From the NCBI GenBank assembly GCA_965279705.1, contig OZ257257.1:2356001-2420000 (forward strand): a DNA stretch of 64,000 nucleotides. Direction: 5' to 3'. The position numbers were made by a program, and so were the translations under genes. The DNA comes from Stagnimonas sp965279705 (GTDB lineage: Bacteria; Pseudomonadota; Gammaproteobacteria; Nevskiales; Nevskiaceae). Shown here piece by piece: positions 1-9,700 of this stretch (position 1 is its first letter; each line of letters starts with the position of its first letter). The notes under the pieces are model-generated. The model was not told where the DNA came from. It searched no databases and saw only the letters and a list, made by a program, of their open reading frames with translations.

Positions 1-840
1 CGCACCCTTGTCGTAGGTGGGGCGGTAGTCGGCGTTGAAGCCGTGATCGACATCCGGGAACACCACGATCTCTGAGCCGGAACCGGACTTGGCCACTTCG
101 CCGCGCATCTTCGCCACCACATCGGCGGTAATGTAGGTGTCCTTGCTCGCATACAGCCCCAGCACCGGCACCTTGATGCTCTCGCCGATGTCGATCGGGT
201 CATTGGCCTTGATGGGCGACTTCATGCCGCTGAGCAGGCCGTAGTACGCCACGCCCGCTTTCACTGAAGGGTTGTGGTTGGCATACAGCCACACCGTGCG
301 GCCACCCCAGCAGTAGCCGACCATGCCGAGTTTCTTGGTGTTGGCCTTGCCGCTCGCCTTGGCGAAGGCGACGGTGGCATCGAGGTCGCTCATCACCTGC
401 GCGTCCGGCACCTTGCTGACCACTTCACTCAGGATCGCGCCAATGTCGGTCATCTTCGACACATCGCCCTGGCGCGCGAACATCTCGGGCGCAATCGCGT
501 AATAGCCCATCTTGGCGTAGCGGCGGCACATGTCCTTGATGTGTTCGTGCACGCCGAAGATTTCCTGAATCACCAGGATCACCGGAAAGTTGCTGCCCTT
601 GGTCGGCAGTGCGCGATAGGCCGGCACCTTGCCGTCGGCGACCGGGATGCTGACTTCGCCTGCGATCAGGCCATTGCTGTCGGTGGTGATGGCAGCGGCT
701 TCCACCGCGCCGCTGGCCAGCGCAAAGCCGGTGGCCAAGGTGCTGACCATGAACTCGCGGCGCGAGAGGCCGCTCTTGGGTGTGGCGGGCTGGGCGTTTT
801 GAAAGTCGATGGCCTTGAGGCCGTAGTCCATCACATGCAT
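1..840 (-). CDS. Dienelactone hydrolase family protein with Tat-like leader (3' end outside window)
   Basis: The alpha/beta-hydrolase frame stays open to the window edge: 280 codons are visible and the C-terminus is missing. The nucleophile elbow reads GYCWGG, the Cys-type elbow of dienelactone hydrolases. The acid residue probably lies in YASKDTYI and the catalytic His in DVDHGFN, so the Cys-Asp-His triad is complete. The N-terminus has SRREFM followed by a short hydrophobic stretch, which resembles a Tat signal, so export is likely. The start at 840 has AAAGGA about 8 bases upstream; the ATG at 831 is an alternative. Family members open dienelactones or related cyclic esters; the substrate here is unknown. 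It lies downstream of the ABC-2 exporter on the same strand, with a gap of about 125 bases. Confidence 0.85.
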   Translation of the reverse strand, partial: MHVMDYGLKAIDFQNAQPATPKSGLSRREFMVSTLATGFALASGAVEAAAITTDSNGLIAGEVSIPVADGKVPAYRALPTKGSNFPVILVIQEIFGVHEHIKDMCRRYAKMGYYAIAPEMFARQGDVSKMTDIGAILSEVVSKVPDAQVMSDLDATVAFAKASGKANTKKLGMVGYCWGGRTVWLYANHNPSVKAGVAYYGLLSGMKSPIKANDPIDIGESIKVPVLGLYASKDTYITADVVAKMRGEVAKSGSGSEIVVFPDVDHGFNADYRPTYDKGA

Positions 841-965
841 GGGTTGATCCTTTGAGAGGGTGGCAAATGAGCGTGCGCGAGCAGCGTCGCAGGCTAGCTG
901 CAAGAACGCAGAGGGTGAAGCTTTGGACGCAGCAATTCCTTGACCGATACCGTGCAATTTTTTGA

Positions 966-2015
966 TCAGTCCTGCGTCCAGCGGAACACCAGCGCGCCGA
1001 CGGCGGTGAACACCACCGAGCAGGCGATGAGCACGAGCAGCGGCGTCAGTACCGCCGCACTCTCAAGCCCTGCGCCGTCGAGCATGACCGCACGCGCGGC
1101 GTTGAGCAGATGGGTGAGCGGGAACAGTTGCGCGGCCCAGAGCACTGCCTTGGGCACGCCATCGAGCGAGAAGAACACGCCGGAAAGCACCATCATCGGC
1201 CACGACAGCAGGTTGAGCAGACCGCCTGCCAATTCTTCGGACGTGACGCGCGCGCTGATGACCAGACCCATGGCAATCATCGAGTAGGCACCCACCGCCG
1301 TGATCAGCGCCAGCAGCCAATAGCTGCCCTCCATGCGGTAGTGCAAAAACAGATTCGAGCCGATGAAGACGACGGCAGTAACCGTGAGGGTGATGACCAA
1401 CCGCGACAGCAATTGCGCAACGATGAACTCACCCGCCGTCAGCGGCGTGGCGTTGAGGCGCTTCAGATAGCCGCTCTTGCGATAGCGCACGATCACATAG
1501 CCGGTGCCGAACAGGCAGGAGAACATCAGGTTCACGCCCAGCACGCCGGGCGCGGCCCAATCGACGTAGCGGATGCCTTCGCCGCCTTCTTCAACCCGCG
1601 TCGCGTCTGTCGAGGTGCCATTGGCGAGGTTGCCGCTGCCCTTGAGTAGCGCCTCCACTGCCGCACCCTTTTGCGAGGCCGGATTGACGAAATAGCGCGC
1701 GGGCGTCTGCGTGAAATCGATGGCGAGATCGATGCGATGGCGTGCGACTTTCTTGCGCGCCGTCGCTTCGTCCACCTCGGTGTAGAACTGCACGCCGGGC
1801 GCGGCAGCCACCGGGTGACTAGCGGTTTCCAGCGTCAATCCCTGTGGCATCAGCACCGCCACCTTGAACAGGGGCTGCGGCGGGCCGGAAAAAATCCAGG
1901 CGAAGCTGACGACTGCGACGAGAGGAAAGGCGAAGTTCCAGCCCAGCGCCGAGCGGTCGCGCAGAAATTCCAGGCTGCGCGCCCAGGTCATTGCGCCCAT
2001 GCGTTTGAGATTCAT
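966..2015 (-). CDS. ABC-2 type transporter permease
   Basis: A 349-residue membrane protein. It has one N-terminal membrane segment (about residues 25-45), a soluble extracytoplasmic region to about 150, then five or so hydrophobic segments to the C-terminus. This is the usual layout of ABC2_membrane_3-type permeases (YhgE/NatB/drug-exporter families). Its ATG overlaps the stop of the upstream ATPase gene (TCAT on the plus strand), so the two are translationally coupled and form one exporter. The substrate cannot be read from the sequence; lipids, drugs, sodium or polysaccharides are all handled by this family. Confidence 0.85.
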   Translation of the reverse strand: MNLKRMGAMTWARSLEFLRDRSALGWNFAFPLVAVVSFAWIFSGPPQPLFKVAVLMPQGLTLETASHPVAAAPGVQFYTEVDEATARKKVARHRIDLAIDFTQTPARYFVNPASQKGAAVEALLKGSGNLANGTSTDATRVEEGGEGIRYVDWAAPGVLGVNLMFSCLFGTGYVIVRYRKSGYLKRLNATPLTAGEFIVAQLLSRLVITLTVTAVVFIGSNLFLHYRMEGSYWLLALITAVGAYSMIAMGLVISARVTSEELAGGLLNLLSWPMMVLSGVFFSLDGVPKAVLWAAQLFPLTHLLNAARAVMLDGAGLESAAVLTPLLVLIACSVVFTAVGALVFRWTQD

Positions 2016-2908
2016 GCGCGAAGCTCCTGCCCGGTCAACTTGAGAAACAAATCTTCTAGCGTCGGGGGTCGAATACGCAGCTGTGCGAGCGGCACACCTG
2101 CGGTGCGCAGGGCATCGATGCTGGCAGAGACATCGCTAGTCGAAAGCTCGGAGAGTTCACCGCGATTCACGAACGGCAAGCGGTCGCCGAGCGGCGCGGT
2201 GAGGGTGGTCGGCAACTCGATCACCGACTCCTGAAAATACTGCGCCAGCAGGTTTTGCGGCGAGCCCTGCGCGATGATCTTGCCGTGATCCATGATCGCG
2301 ATCTCGTCGCAGAGTTCGTAGGCTTCTTCCATGTAGTGCGTGGTCAAGAGCACGGTCTTGCCCTCGGCCTTGATGCCGCGCACCAGCTCCCAGAAATTGC
2401 GCCGCGCCTGCGGGTCGAGGCCGGTGGTCGGCTCATCGAGAAACACCACTTCGGGGTCGTTGACGAGGGCAATCGCCAGCAGCACGCGTTGGCGCTGGCC
2501 GCCGCTCAGCTTCTTCGTATCGCGGTCGAGAAAATCCTCCAGCCGGCAGACCTTGATCAGCTCTTCTTCGCTGCGCGTCTTGGGGTACAGCGCGGCGAAG
2601 AAGCGCAGGTTCTCGCGCACGGTCAGGAACTCCTGCAAGGCCGTGCTCTGAAACTGGATCCCAACCTTGTCGCGATACTGCTTGGCGGACGCACCCACAT
2701 GAATCGTCTCGCCCTTGAACAGCACCTCGCCCGCCGTGGGCTGCGCCACACCTTCGAGCATTTCGACGGTGGTGGATTTACCCGCGCCGTTGGGCCCGAG
2801 CAGGCCAAAACAGATGCCGGCCTGCACCTTGAAACTCACGCCATCCACGGCCTGCACCTTGGCCTTGGGATAGCTCTTGACCAGCCCGCGCGCTTCGATG
2901 ATTGCCAT
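2012..2908 (-). CDS. ABC transporter ATP-binding protein (exporter, ABC-2 type)
   Basis: The product is 298 residues from the ATG at 2908; the open frame extends further upstream but conserved sequence begins at MAIIEARGLVKSYP. The Walker A motif is GPNGAGKST, the signature LSGGQRQR and Walker B VVFLDEPTTGLDP, followed by the switch His in LLTTHYMEEA. The C-terminal 70 residues match the extension of drug/lipid-export ATPases of the CcmA/NatA/DrrA type. It powers the permease encoded immediately downstream, with which it overlaps by 4 bases. Confidence 0.92.
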   Translation of the reverse strand: MAIIEARGLVKSYPKAKVQAVDGVSFKVQAGICFGLLGPNGAGKSTTVEMLEGVAQPTAGEVLFKGETIHVGASAKQYRDKVGIQFQSTALQEFLTVRENLRFFAALYPKTRSEEELIKVCRLEDFLDRDTKKLSGGQRQRVLLAIALVNDPEVVFLDEPTTGLDPQARRNFWELVRGIKAEGKTVLLTTHYMEEAYELCDEIAIMDHGKIIAQGSPQNLLAQYFQESVIELPTTLTAPLGDRLPFVNRGELSELSTSDVSASIDALRTAGVPLAQLRIRPPTLEDLFLKLTGQELRA

Positions 2909-2921
2909 GCTGTGTGCGCCC

Positions 2922-2960
2922 AAAAAATAACGGCGCGCATGATGGCATGCGCGCCGTTTT
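2922..2960. terminator. Bidirectional rho-independent terminator
   Basis: A perfect 12-bp stem (aacggcgcgcat / atgcgcgccgtt, 2929-2940 and 2947-2958) with a 6-base loop. A run of A lies on the left and a run of T on the right. On the minus strand it follows the stop of the alpha/beta hydrolase gene directly and separates that gene from the ABC exporter. Confidence 0.85.
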
Positions 2961-2975
2961 GACCCGGTGCTCGTC

Positions 2976-4526
2976 TTAGCGACGGCGGCGCAGGGCCATT
3001 GCCAGCAGCATGCCGATCGCACCCAATCCAAATGCACCGCCATAGCGCCCGGCCTGTCCATCCTGGCCGGTGAGAGTGGACGCTGGCGGCGTCAGCGGCG
3101 GTGGCGGATCGACGATCACCACCGGCACCGTGGGGCAGCCACCGCGAATGTCTTCGCAAAGCTGCATCGCGCCGTCGCGCGAGGGGAAGGCGCGGGCGGC
3201 CTTTGAGTAGAAGCTATAACGCTCCACCCAGTCGGCATCGGCCAGCAGGCGGGCATCGGCGGTGTCGAAGCCCTCTTCGCCCGGCTTCTTCAGCCAGCGA
3301 TCGAACCAGGCCAGCGAATAGTGTTCGGCCAAGGGCCGGCCCCAGCCGCCGCTGCACTGGCCATCGACCACTTCCGGGCACCAGCTGGAGGCAGGAAAGG
3401 TGGGGATCAGACTCCAGTCGAAATGCGTGCTGCCCTGAATGGTGAGCTGATACACCGGTACGGCCGCATCGCGCCAAGCGACATAGGCACCCTTGTGGCC
3501 TTCGACATCCGGCGGTGCGGTTTTGGGGGTGCCGCCGATACCGTATTCGCTGGTCTGCCCCATTGACGGCACGCGCGGCACCACGGCTGGGGTTTCACCG
3601 TTCGCAGGTGCGGGGGTGCGCAGACTGTCCCAAGCCACCACCACTTTCACCGGGTTTTGGGTATCGAACACACCGGGCCAAGGCTCGGCGCCCACAGCGC
3701 CGTACGACTGCACCACGCTCACGCCAGTCGCGCCCAGCGAATGACCGGCGATGCCCAGACGGTCCCGGTCGATGCGGTCGAAGAAGGGATTGAAGTCGGT
3801 GACCGGTGTGGCGTACGTGCCGGCGCAGCTGACGTTGTGCGGATAGGGTGCGACCGGCGAAGAGCGGAAGAAATCGATGACGTTGACCAGGCCATTCCAG
3901 AACACCGTGGAGTCGATATTGCTGCCCTGCCCGCCTGTAGGCGTCATCTGGTCGCTGCGGCCCTGACCGCGCGGGTCGAAGGTCATCACCACATAGCCGC
4001 TGCGCACCAGTGCCTGCGCCATCCACCAGTAGAGCGGCTCAGGGGCCTGAATGCTGCCGTTCTCGATCACCACCGCCGGCAAGCCATCGCCTGCCTTGCT
4101 GCCCTTGGGGGCCCAGACCCGTCCGCTGATGCGGGCGCAGTCTTCGTCGTAGATTACGAGTGGTGTGACCTCGGCCTCGTTCTCGTAGAAGGGATCGACC
4201 CCCGGATAGCGAAACGGGTCGCCCGAGCATTGCAAAGCCCAGGTGGCGCACAGCGGCAGCACTGCGGTGTTGCCGGTCAGTGGTGAGAGCCAGTCCGGGT
4301 CGGTGATCCCGCGCATCAGCCATTCGGTGGTGTTGGCGATGGCCTGGGTTTGCAGGCGCTGCTGAAACGCCAGGCCCAGTTGCTCGGTCGGGGCTTCGAG
4401 CGTGTGCGCGTAATTGGCGGCTTCGCGCAACGCCCATTCGGGCGTGTTCGGCGCAGGGCCTTCGGGTATCGCCTGCGCCAGCAAGGGGATGGCCAGCGCG
4501 AGCGCGCCGATCAAGATCGCTTTCAT
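2976..4526 (-). CDS. Secreted alpha/beta hydrolase with C-terminal membrane/Arg sorting-like tail
   Basis: A 516-residue protein with a clear signal peptide (MKAILIGALALAIPLLAQA). The nucleophile elbow GHSLGAT lies near residue 260, and a candidate catalytic His in GSTHFDWS near 368. The last 25 residues are a Gly-rich turn, a hydrophobic helix and a terminal RRRR. That is the layout of C-terminal sorting signals such as GlyGly-CTERM, which rhombosortase-type proteases process. The protein is therefore probably exported and processed or held at the cell surface. It is an esterase, lipase or peptidase-like hydrolase by fold; the substrate is unknown. The start at 4526 has GGAGAG just upstream. 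Confidence 0.8.
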   Translation of the reverse strand: MKAILIGALALAIPLLAQAIPEGPAPNTPEWALREAANYAHTLEAPTEQLGLAFQQRLQTQAIANTTEWLMRGITDPDWLSPLTGNTAVLPLCATWALQCSGDPFRYPGVDPFYENEAEVTPLVIYDEDCARISGRVWAPKGSKAGDGLPAVVIENGSIQAPEPLYWWMAQALVRSGYVVMTFDPRGQGRSDQMTPTGGQGSNIDSTVFWNGLVNVIDFFRSSPVAPYPHNVSCAGTYATPVTDFNPFFDRIDRDRLGIAGHSLGATGVSVVQSYGAVGAEPWPGVFDTQNPVKVVVAWDSLRTPAPANGETPAVVPRVPSMGQTSEYGIGGTPKTAPPDVEGHKGAYVAWRDAAVPVYQLTIQGSTHFDWSLIPTFPASSWCPEVVDGQCSGGWGRPLAEHYSLAWFDRWLKKPGEEGFDTADARLLADADWVERYSFYSKAARAFPSRDGAMQLCEDIRGGCPTVPVVIVDPPPPLTPPASTLTGQDGQAGRYGGAFGLGAIGMLLAMALRRRR

Positions 4527-4615
4527 GTCTCTCTCCAGAGTGTCGGAGGCTTTTGCAGCCTTCTCTGTGGCGAGACTAGCCCAGCGGTTTTCGCGCTGCG
4601 GACGCTAGGCTTTTT

Positions 4616-5533
4616 TTACCCGAGCTTCTTCACACGGCCAGGCTTCGGCGTGATGGCCGTTGCAGGTGCGGCACCCGGCGCGCGGATCAATTCCACCAGC
4701 TCTTCGCGGCGGAAGATGCCGAGCTTGCGGTAGATGCGGGTGGCGTGATTGGCGACGGTGGAAATCGAAATCTCACACTGCTTGGCCACACTCTTGAAGG
4801 TCTTGCCCGCGCCCAGCGCGCGGGCGATCTGCTGCTCGCGCGGCGAGAGGATGTCGAACGGCAGCGGCTGGCGCAGATGCACCAGAAACAGGCCATCCAT
4901 GCGCTCGATACGCACGTGCAGGCCTTCGTAGACCAAGGCGGCATGGCTGTCGTTGCCGAGGTCCGGCAGCGTGAACGGCAACTGGTTGGGCTGGAAACGA
5001 CGCGCTTCGAGAATCTTGCGGAAACGATCCGTGCCGGCGTGCGCCGTGCCGCGCGCATCCACCAGCGCCGCGGCACCCCGGTTGGAGCGGCCCATGTGCA
5101 GCAGCCACTCGTCGCGCTGCACGAAGAGCTTTTGCGCCAGCGCCGAGGACTCGGCCAGATGCGCCACTGCGCTGCCGAGAATCGCCGCTTCAGGCACGGT
5201 CACCGCATCGCTCCAGCGCAAGGCCACGACGCTGACCAGATGGCGGCTGGAATGGTTATAGCGGATCACATGCACCACACCGCCCGGCACCGCGACCACC
5301 TGCACCGGTTGGGCGGTGGTGAACTTGAAGCTGCTCAGCTGCGTCTTGGTGAAGCCACTGTGCACCGACTCGGTAAACGGCCCTGCGCCGCCCTCGCTGG
5401 TGGTGATCCATGCCGCCGACTGCGCGTGGGAATGGATGCGCAACAGCTCCAGCGCCCGCTCGCGCGCCGCACGCCAGTCAGATTCGGCAGTCATGCCGTA
5501 GAGGCCGTGAATCAGGTTATCGAGTGCGGTCAT
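4616..5533 (-). CDS. LuxR-family transcriptional regulator
   Basis: A 305-residue protein whose C-terminal part (about 228-290) is a LuxR/GerE helix-turn-helix: LSPREQQIARALGAGK, then SISTVANHATRIYRKL. The N-terminal 200 residues contain no receiver domain (no DD/D/K set) and no recognised autoinducer-binding motif; they look like a PAS/GAF-like sensory region. Hydrophobic substitutions at the turn are typical for the family. It stands immediately upstream of the alpha/beta hydrolase gene on the same strand (gap about 90 bases), so it may regulate it. The signal is unknown. Confidence 0.85.
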   Translation of the reverse strand: MTALDNLIHGLYGMTAESDWRAARERALELLRIHSHAQSAAWITTSEGGAGPFTESVHSGFTKTQLSSFKFTTAQPVQVVAVPGGVVHVIRYNHSSRHLVSVVALRWSDAVTVPEAAILGSAVAHLAESSALAQKLFVQRDEWLLHMGRSNRGAAALVDARGTAHAGTDRFRKILEARRFQPNQLPFTLPDLGNDSHAALVYEGLHVRIERMDGLFLVHLRQPLPFDILSPREQQIARALGAGKTFKSVAKQCEISISTVANHATRIYRKLGIFRREELVELIRAPGAAPATAITPKPGRVKKLG

Positions 5534-5630
5534 GCGCGAGGCTGCTTGAATGGATTAAACAGAGCATAACCACTCACGCCGACGATCTGTACCGCAGAGC
5601 AGCTTCTACCCGAGTGGCACACTTGGCGAC

Positions 5631-6236
5631 ATGTCCGACACACCCAGCGCGCCCACAGCGTTGACCCCACTCCTGACGCGAATCCGCGACTGCACGCTCT
5701 GCGCTGCTCACCTGCCGCTCGGCCCCAGACCGGTGATCCGCGTCGATACCCGCCTGAGGGTGCTGCTCACCGGTCAGGCGCCCGGCACCCGCGTGCACGC
5801 CAGCGGCATACCCTGGGACGACCCCAGCGGCGTGCGGCTGCGGCAGTGGATGGCACTCGACAGCGCAGCCTTCTACGACCAGAACCGCTACGGCGTGATG
5901 GCCATGGGCTTTTGCTACCCCGGCAAGGGCAAGGGTGGCGACCTGCCGCCGCGCCCGGAATGCGCGCCGCTCTGGCACGGCCAGGTGCGGCCGCTGCTGC
6001 CGCATCTCAAACTGACGCTGCTGATCGGCCGTTACGCGCATCTGTATTACCTCGATGCCCGGCGCGAAACGCTGGAGCAGACCGTGCGGCGCTGGCCGGA
6101 GCATCTGCAACGCGGATTCTTTCCGCTGCCGCACCCCAGTCCGCGCAATACCCGCTGGCTTCAGCTAAGGCCGTGGTTCGAGCAGGAGATCGTACCGGCG
6201 CTGCGCGAAGCCGTTGCCCTTGCCGTCGCGGAATGA
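5631..6236 (+). CDS. Uracil-DNA glycosylase family protein
   Basis: A 201-residue protein of the UDG-like superfamily. It has a Cys-containing N-terminus (DCTLCAAHLPLG), the active-site loop GQAPGTRVHASGIPWDD near residues 49-65, and the C-terminal FPLPHPSPRN motif near 160-170 that resembles the HPSP loop of family 4/5 and related glycosylases. Only two Cys of the usual four-Cys iron-sulfur set are at the N-terminus, so I do not claim an Fe-S cluster. It probably removes uracil or a related damaged base, but this short subfamily is poorly characterised. It is divergent from the LuxR gene. Confidence 0.78.
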   Translation: MSDTPSAPTALTPLLTRIRDCTLCAAHLPLGPRPVIRVDTRLRVLLTGQAPGTRVHASGIPWDDPSGVRLRQWMALDSAAFYDQNRYGVMAMGFCYPGKGKGGDLPPRPECAPLWHGQVRPLLPHLKLTLLIGRYAHLYYLDARRETLEQTVRRWPEHLQRGFFPLPHPSPRNTRWLQLRPWFEQEIVPALREAVALAVAE

Positions 6237-6246
6237 TTGCGCTCGA

Positions 6247-6266
6247 CGGCAGCCTTATTGCTGCCG
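6247..6266. other. Hairpin between convergent genes
   Basis: A 7-bp stem (cggcagc / gctgccg) with loop cttatt lies in the 36-base gap between the convergent UDG-family and chpC genes. There is no T-run on either side, so it is at best a weak or factor-assisted terminator. Confidence 0.4.
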
Positions 6267-6272
6267 CAGGGA

Positions 6273-6755
6273 CTACCCCTGGGCGGAGTCGGCCAGCTCG
6301 TTCACCCGCTGCCGCAGCGCATCCAGATTGGGAATCAGGGCCTCGCTGTTGCCCACACGCACACGAGCCAGCACCACGGCGGGGTCATCGCCGGGACGCA
6401 GCGGCAGCGGGGCGATGGCATCGCGGGTGACGGTGATGAGATGCGGATAACTCTGCGCCACCAGCGCCAGTGGTGCAGCGGTGGTTTCGGTATCCAGCGC
6501 TTGCAGCACCACCAGACGGGCGCGGCGCGTGAGCGGCTCGTGGAGAGCGCCGTTCAAGGTCTCGAAACGGGTGACGGTAAGGGCACGGCGATTCCATTGC
6601 AGCTCGCCGGCAACCCAGCGTGGTTCACCCTCGTTCACGGTCAGCGCCTCCTGCCCCACGGTTTCGGCGATGGCGGCGTTGGGCAGCAGCAGGGTGTCGT
6701 CCACCAGCGCGATCAGCACGCAGTAGATCTCCTTGGCAATCGGTTCGAGGCTCAT
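6273..6755 (-). CDS. chpC: CheW-like protein of the Pil-Chp system (ChpC-like)
   Basis: A 160-residue protein whose start overlaps the chpA stop by 4 bases. Sequence features (IYCVLIALVDDTLLLPNAAIAETV, then an LALVAQSYPHLI strand and a basic/hydrophobic C-terminus) fit a divergent CheW domain. In Pseudomonas, chpC encodes a second CheW-type adaptor at the end of the pil-chp cluster, and the position here is the same. It would help couple a receptor to the ChpA kinase. The assignment rests on position plus weak motif similarity. Confidence 0.7.
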   Translation of the reverse strand: MSLEPIAKEIYCVLIALVDDTLLLPNAAIAETVGQEALTVNEGEPRWVAGELQWNRRALTVTRFETLNGALHEPLTRRARLVVLQALDTETTAAPLALVAQSYPHLITVTRDAIAPLPLRPGDDPAVVLARVRVGNSEALIPNLDALRQRVNELADSAQG

Positions 6756-9700
6756 GCGGCTTCAGCCTCCCGTGCCTGCAACAGTGCACGCAACTCATAG
6801 AGCAGCTGCTCTTCCTGATACGGCTTGATGAGGTAGCGGTTGACGCCCAGCGTGGCCGCGCGGGTGCGGTGTTTGTCGCCTGAGCGGGAGGTGATCATGA
6901 TGATGGGAGTCTCAGAAATACGCTCGTTGTTGCGCACGAAACCGGCCACTTCAAAACCGTCCGCACGCGGCATTTCGATGTCGAGCAGGATCGCCGCCGG
7001 CGCTTCGTTCTGTAGCAGGGCGATGGCATCGAGCCCGTCCTTGGCGGTGAGCACGCGATAGCCATTGCGCTGCAACAGGCGCTCGGCGACGCGGCGCATG
7101 GTGACCGAATCGTCCACCACCATGATGAGCCGACCGCTTTGCGTCGCCTCGCGTTCCAGCGTCGCGCGATTGGCGGCGGCTTCGGCAATCAGGCGGCGGC
7201 GCGCACGGTCGATGACCAGCGCGGCGGGGTCGAGAATCAGCACCACTTCGCCGCTCGGTAAAATCGTCGCGCCCGATACGCCGGAGATCGACGACAGCTG
7301 CGGACCGACGGCCTTCGACACCACTTCACGGTTGCCGAGCAACTGATCGACGATGAGTGCCGCGCGGCGCTCGCCGCCGGCCACACCCTCGCCCATGCGC
7401 ACCAGCACGGCGGGCACGCTGCGGCTGTCGTCGGGCATGACATGCGGCAGGTCGATGAGTTCGGCCAGCGGCCGCACGCGGTAGTCGTGACCGCCGTAGC
7501 TGAAGCTGGACTCGCCACCACCGGCAGCCACCACGGCCACATCGCGCGGCACGCGGCCGATACCTTCGATGGCGACCAGCGGCAGGGCATAAACCTCGCC
7601 CCCCACCTTCACCATCAGCGCCTGCGAGAGCGCTAGCGACAACGGCAAACGAATGGAGAAGCGCGTGCCCTGCCCGGCTTCTGAACGCAGTTCCAGCGAG
7701 CCGCCCAGCTGCTTCACCTCGGAGGCCACCACGTCCATGCCCACACCGCGCCCGGCGCTCTGGGTGAGCGTTTCGGCGGTGGAGAATCCGGCTTCGAAAA
7801 TGAAGCGTGCGATTTCGTCATCGCCCAGGGCCGCGTCCGGCGGCAACAGCCCGCGCTCGATGGCCTTGCTGCGGATGGCACCGAAGTTGAGGCCATAGCC
7901 GTCGTCGGCGACTTCCATCAACAGCTGGGTGCCTTCACGCTTCAGGCTCACGGTGACGCTGCCGGTGGCTGACTTGCCAGCGCTGCTGCGACCCTCGGGG
8001 TTTTCGAGCCCATGCACGACGGCGTTGCGCAGCAGATGCTCCAGCGGCGCGGTCATGCGTTCCAGCACGTTGCGGTCGAGTTCGGACTCCACGCCTTCGA
8101 AGCTGACGTCGGCAAACTTGCCTTCTTCCTGCGCAGTCTGCCGCACCACGCGTTGCAAGCGCGCCACCTGCCGCGAGAACGGCACCATCAGCGTGCTCAT
8201 CAAGCCCTGCTGCACGGCGGTGTTGATGCGGCCCTGCTGCAACAGCAGCGCCTGGGCTTCGTTTACACCCTGATCCATCGTCAGATGCAGCGAGCTCAAG
8301 TCACCGACGGCTTCGGTCAACGCCCGGCTCAGCTCCTGCATACGCGAGTAGCGATCCATTTCGAGCGGATCGAAGTCCTGCTCGTAGCGGTCGGCCTCAC
8401 CACCCACGCCCTGGGCGTTGAGGCCACGGGCGGCGATCTGCGCATCGGTTTCGATATCCATCAGGCGCAGCTGCTCGCGTAGGCGCACGACGGTCTGGCG
8501 CATTTCGGTGAGCTGGGTGACCAGCACGGCGTTCTGCTGTTCCAGACGCGAGCGGTAGATGGAGATTTCGCCTGCCTCGTTGAGCATGGCGTCGAGGCTT
8601 TCCACCGGTACGCGCGCCAGCTCGCGGCGGGTGGCGGCAGTGGCGTCTTCTTCGGGTTTCCAGAACAGGGTCGGTTCCCAGCCTTCGGCAACCGGGCCGG
8701 GGGCTGTCGTGGCCACGGCCGGGCGCAAGGGCGCAGGTGCATCATCAGCGCTGACTGCGGGCGCTTCTTGCACCTTAGGCAGCACGGGCTCTGCGATGCG
8801 CGCGATTTCAGCGTAGTGGCCGCGCGACAGGGCGTCGTGCATATGCTCCAGCACGGCGAGATCGGCCTTGAGGACGGCATGATCTTCAGCTGCCGGCGCG
8901 ATCCCGCTCGCAAGCAGTGCGGAGAGCCGTGATTCCATGTGATGGGTGACGTCGCCCATCGGCATGAAGCCGGTCATGCGCGCGCCGCCCTTCAGCGTAT
9001 GCAGGGCACGCAGCAGCTCACCGATGGCGGCGGCATCACCGGCATCGCGCTGCCAGTCAGCCAGTGCGGTCTCGATGGTTTCCAGATTCTCGCCGGCTTC
9101 GGCGATGAAGATGCTGGCCAGTTCCGGGTCGACCGCTTCCTGGCCGGGCTCGGCGCTCGCGGGCGCGGCGAAGACACTGGGGAATTCCGCAGATGGCTCG
9201 CCGAAGGAGGTTTCGATCGCTGAAGGATGGCCTTCAGGCCGGGGCCAGAACTGCTCCATGCCATCCATCAGGCTCGGCAAGGGTTGCAGTATGGGCTGCG
9301 GTGCCGAAGGCGCTTCGGCGGCAGGGCCAGGGCCCGAGCGCTGATCGACGAGGCCATCGTTCACCAGCCAGGCCGAGGCGTCGTCGGTCTGCGCCTGCAC
9401 GTAGGGGTCGGTAAATACCGGCGGCGGCGGCGGCACCGGCACCACGGGCAGCACGGGAATGTTGCTGGTGAAGGTCCAGTCTTTGTTGGTTTCTTCAAAA
9501 GCGGGGGCCGCTGCATCGCCGGTCTCGGCAAACAGCGGCACTGTCTGTGCAGCGGGCGGGATCATCAGCGCAAAGGCATCCACCGCTTCGTCGAACACGG
9601 GCAGCGTGGCCAGCAATTCGGCGCGAAGCAACGTGGCCGTCTCTGCGGCGAGATCAAGGCCGTTGAAGCGCTGCTCGAAACCATGCGCCACGTCGCCCAG

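Noticed and set aside
6247..6266. Strong terminator between UDG-family gene and chpC.
   Set aside because: Hairpin stem is present but no T-run follows on either strand; listed only as a hairpin.
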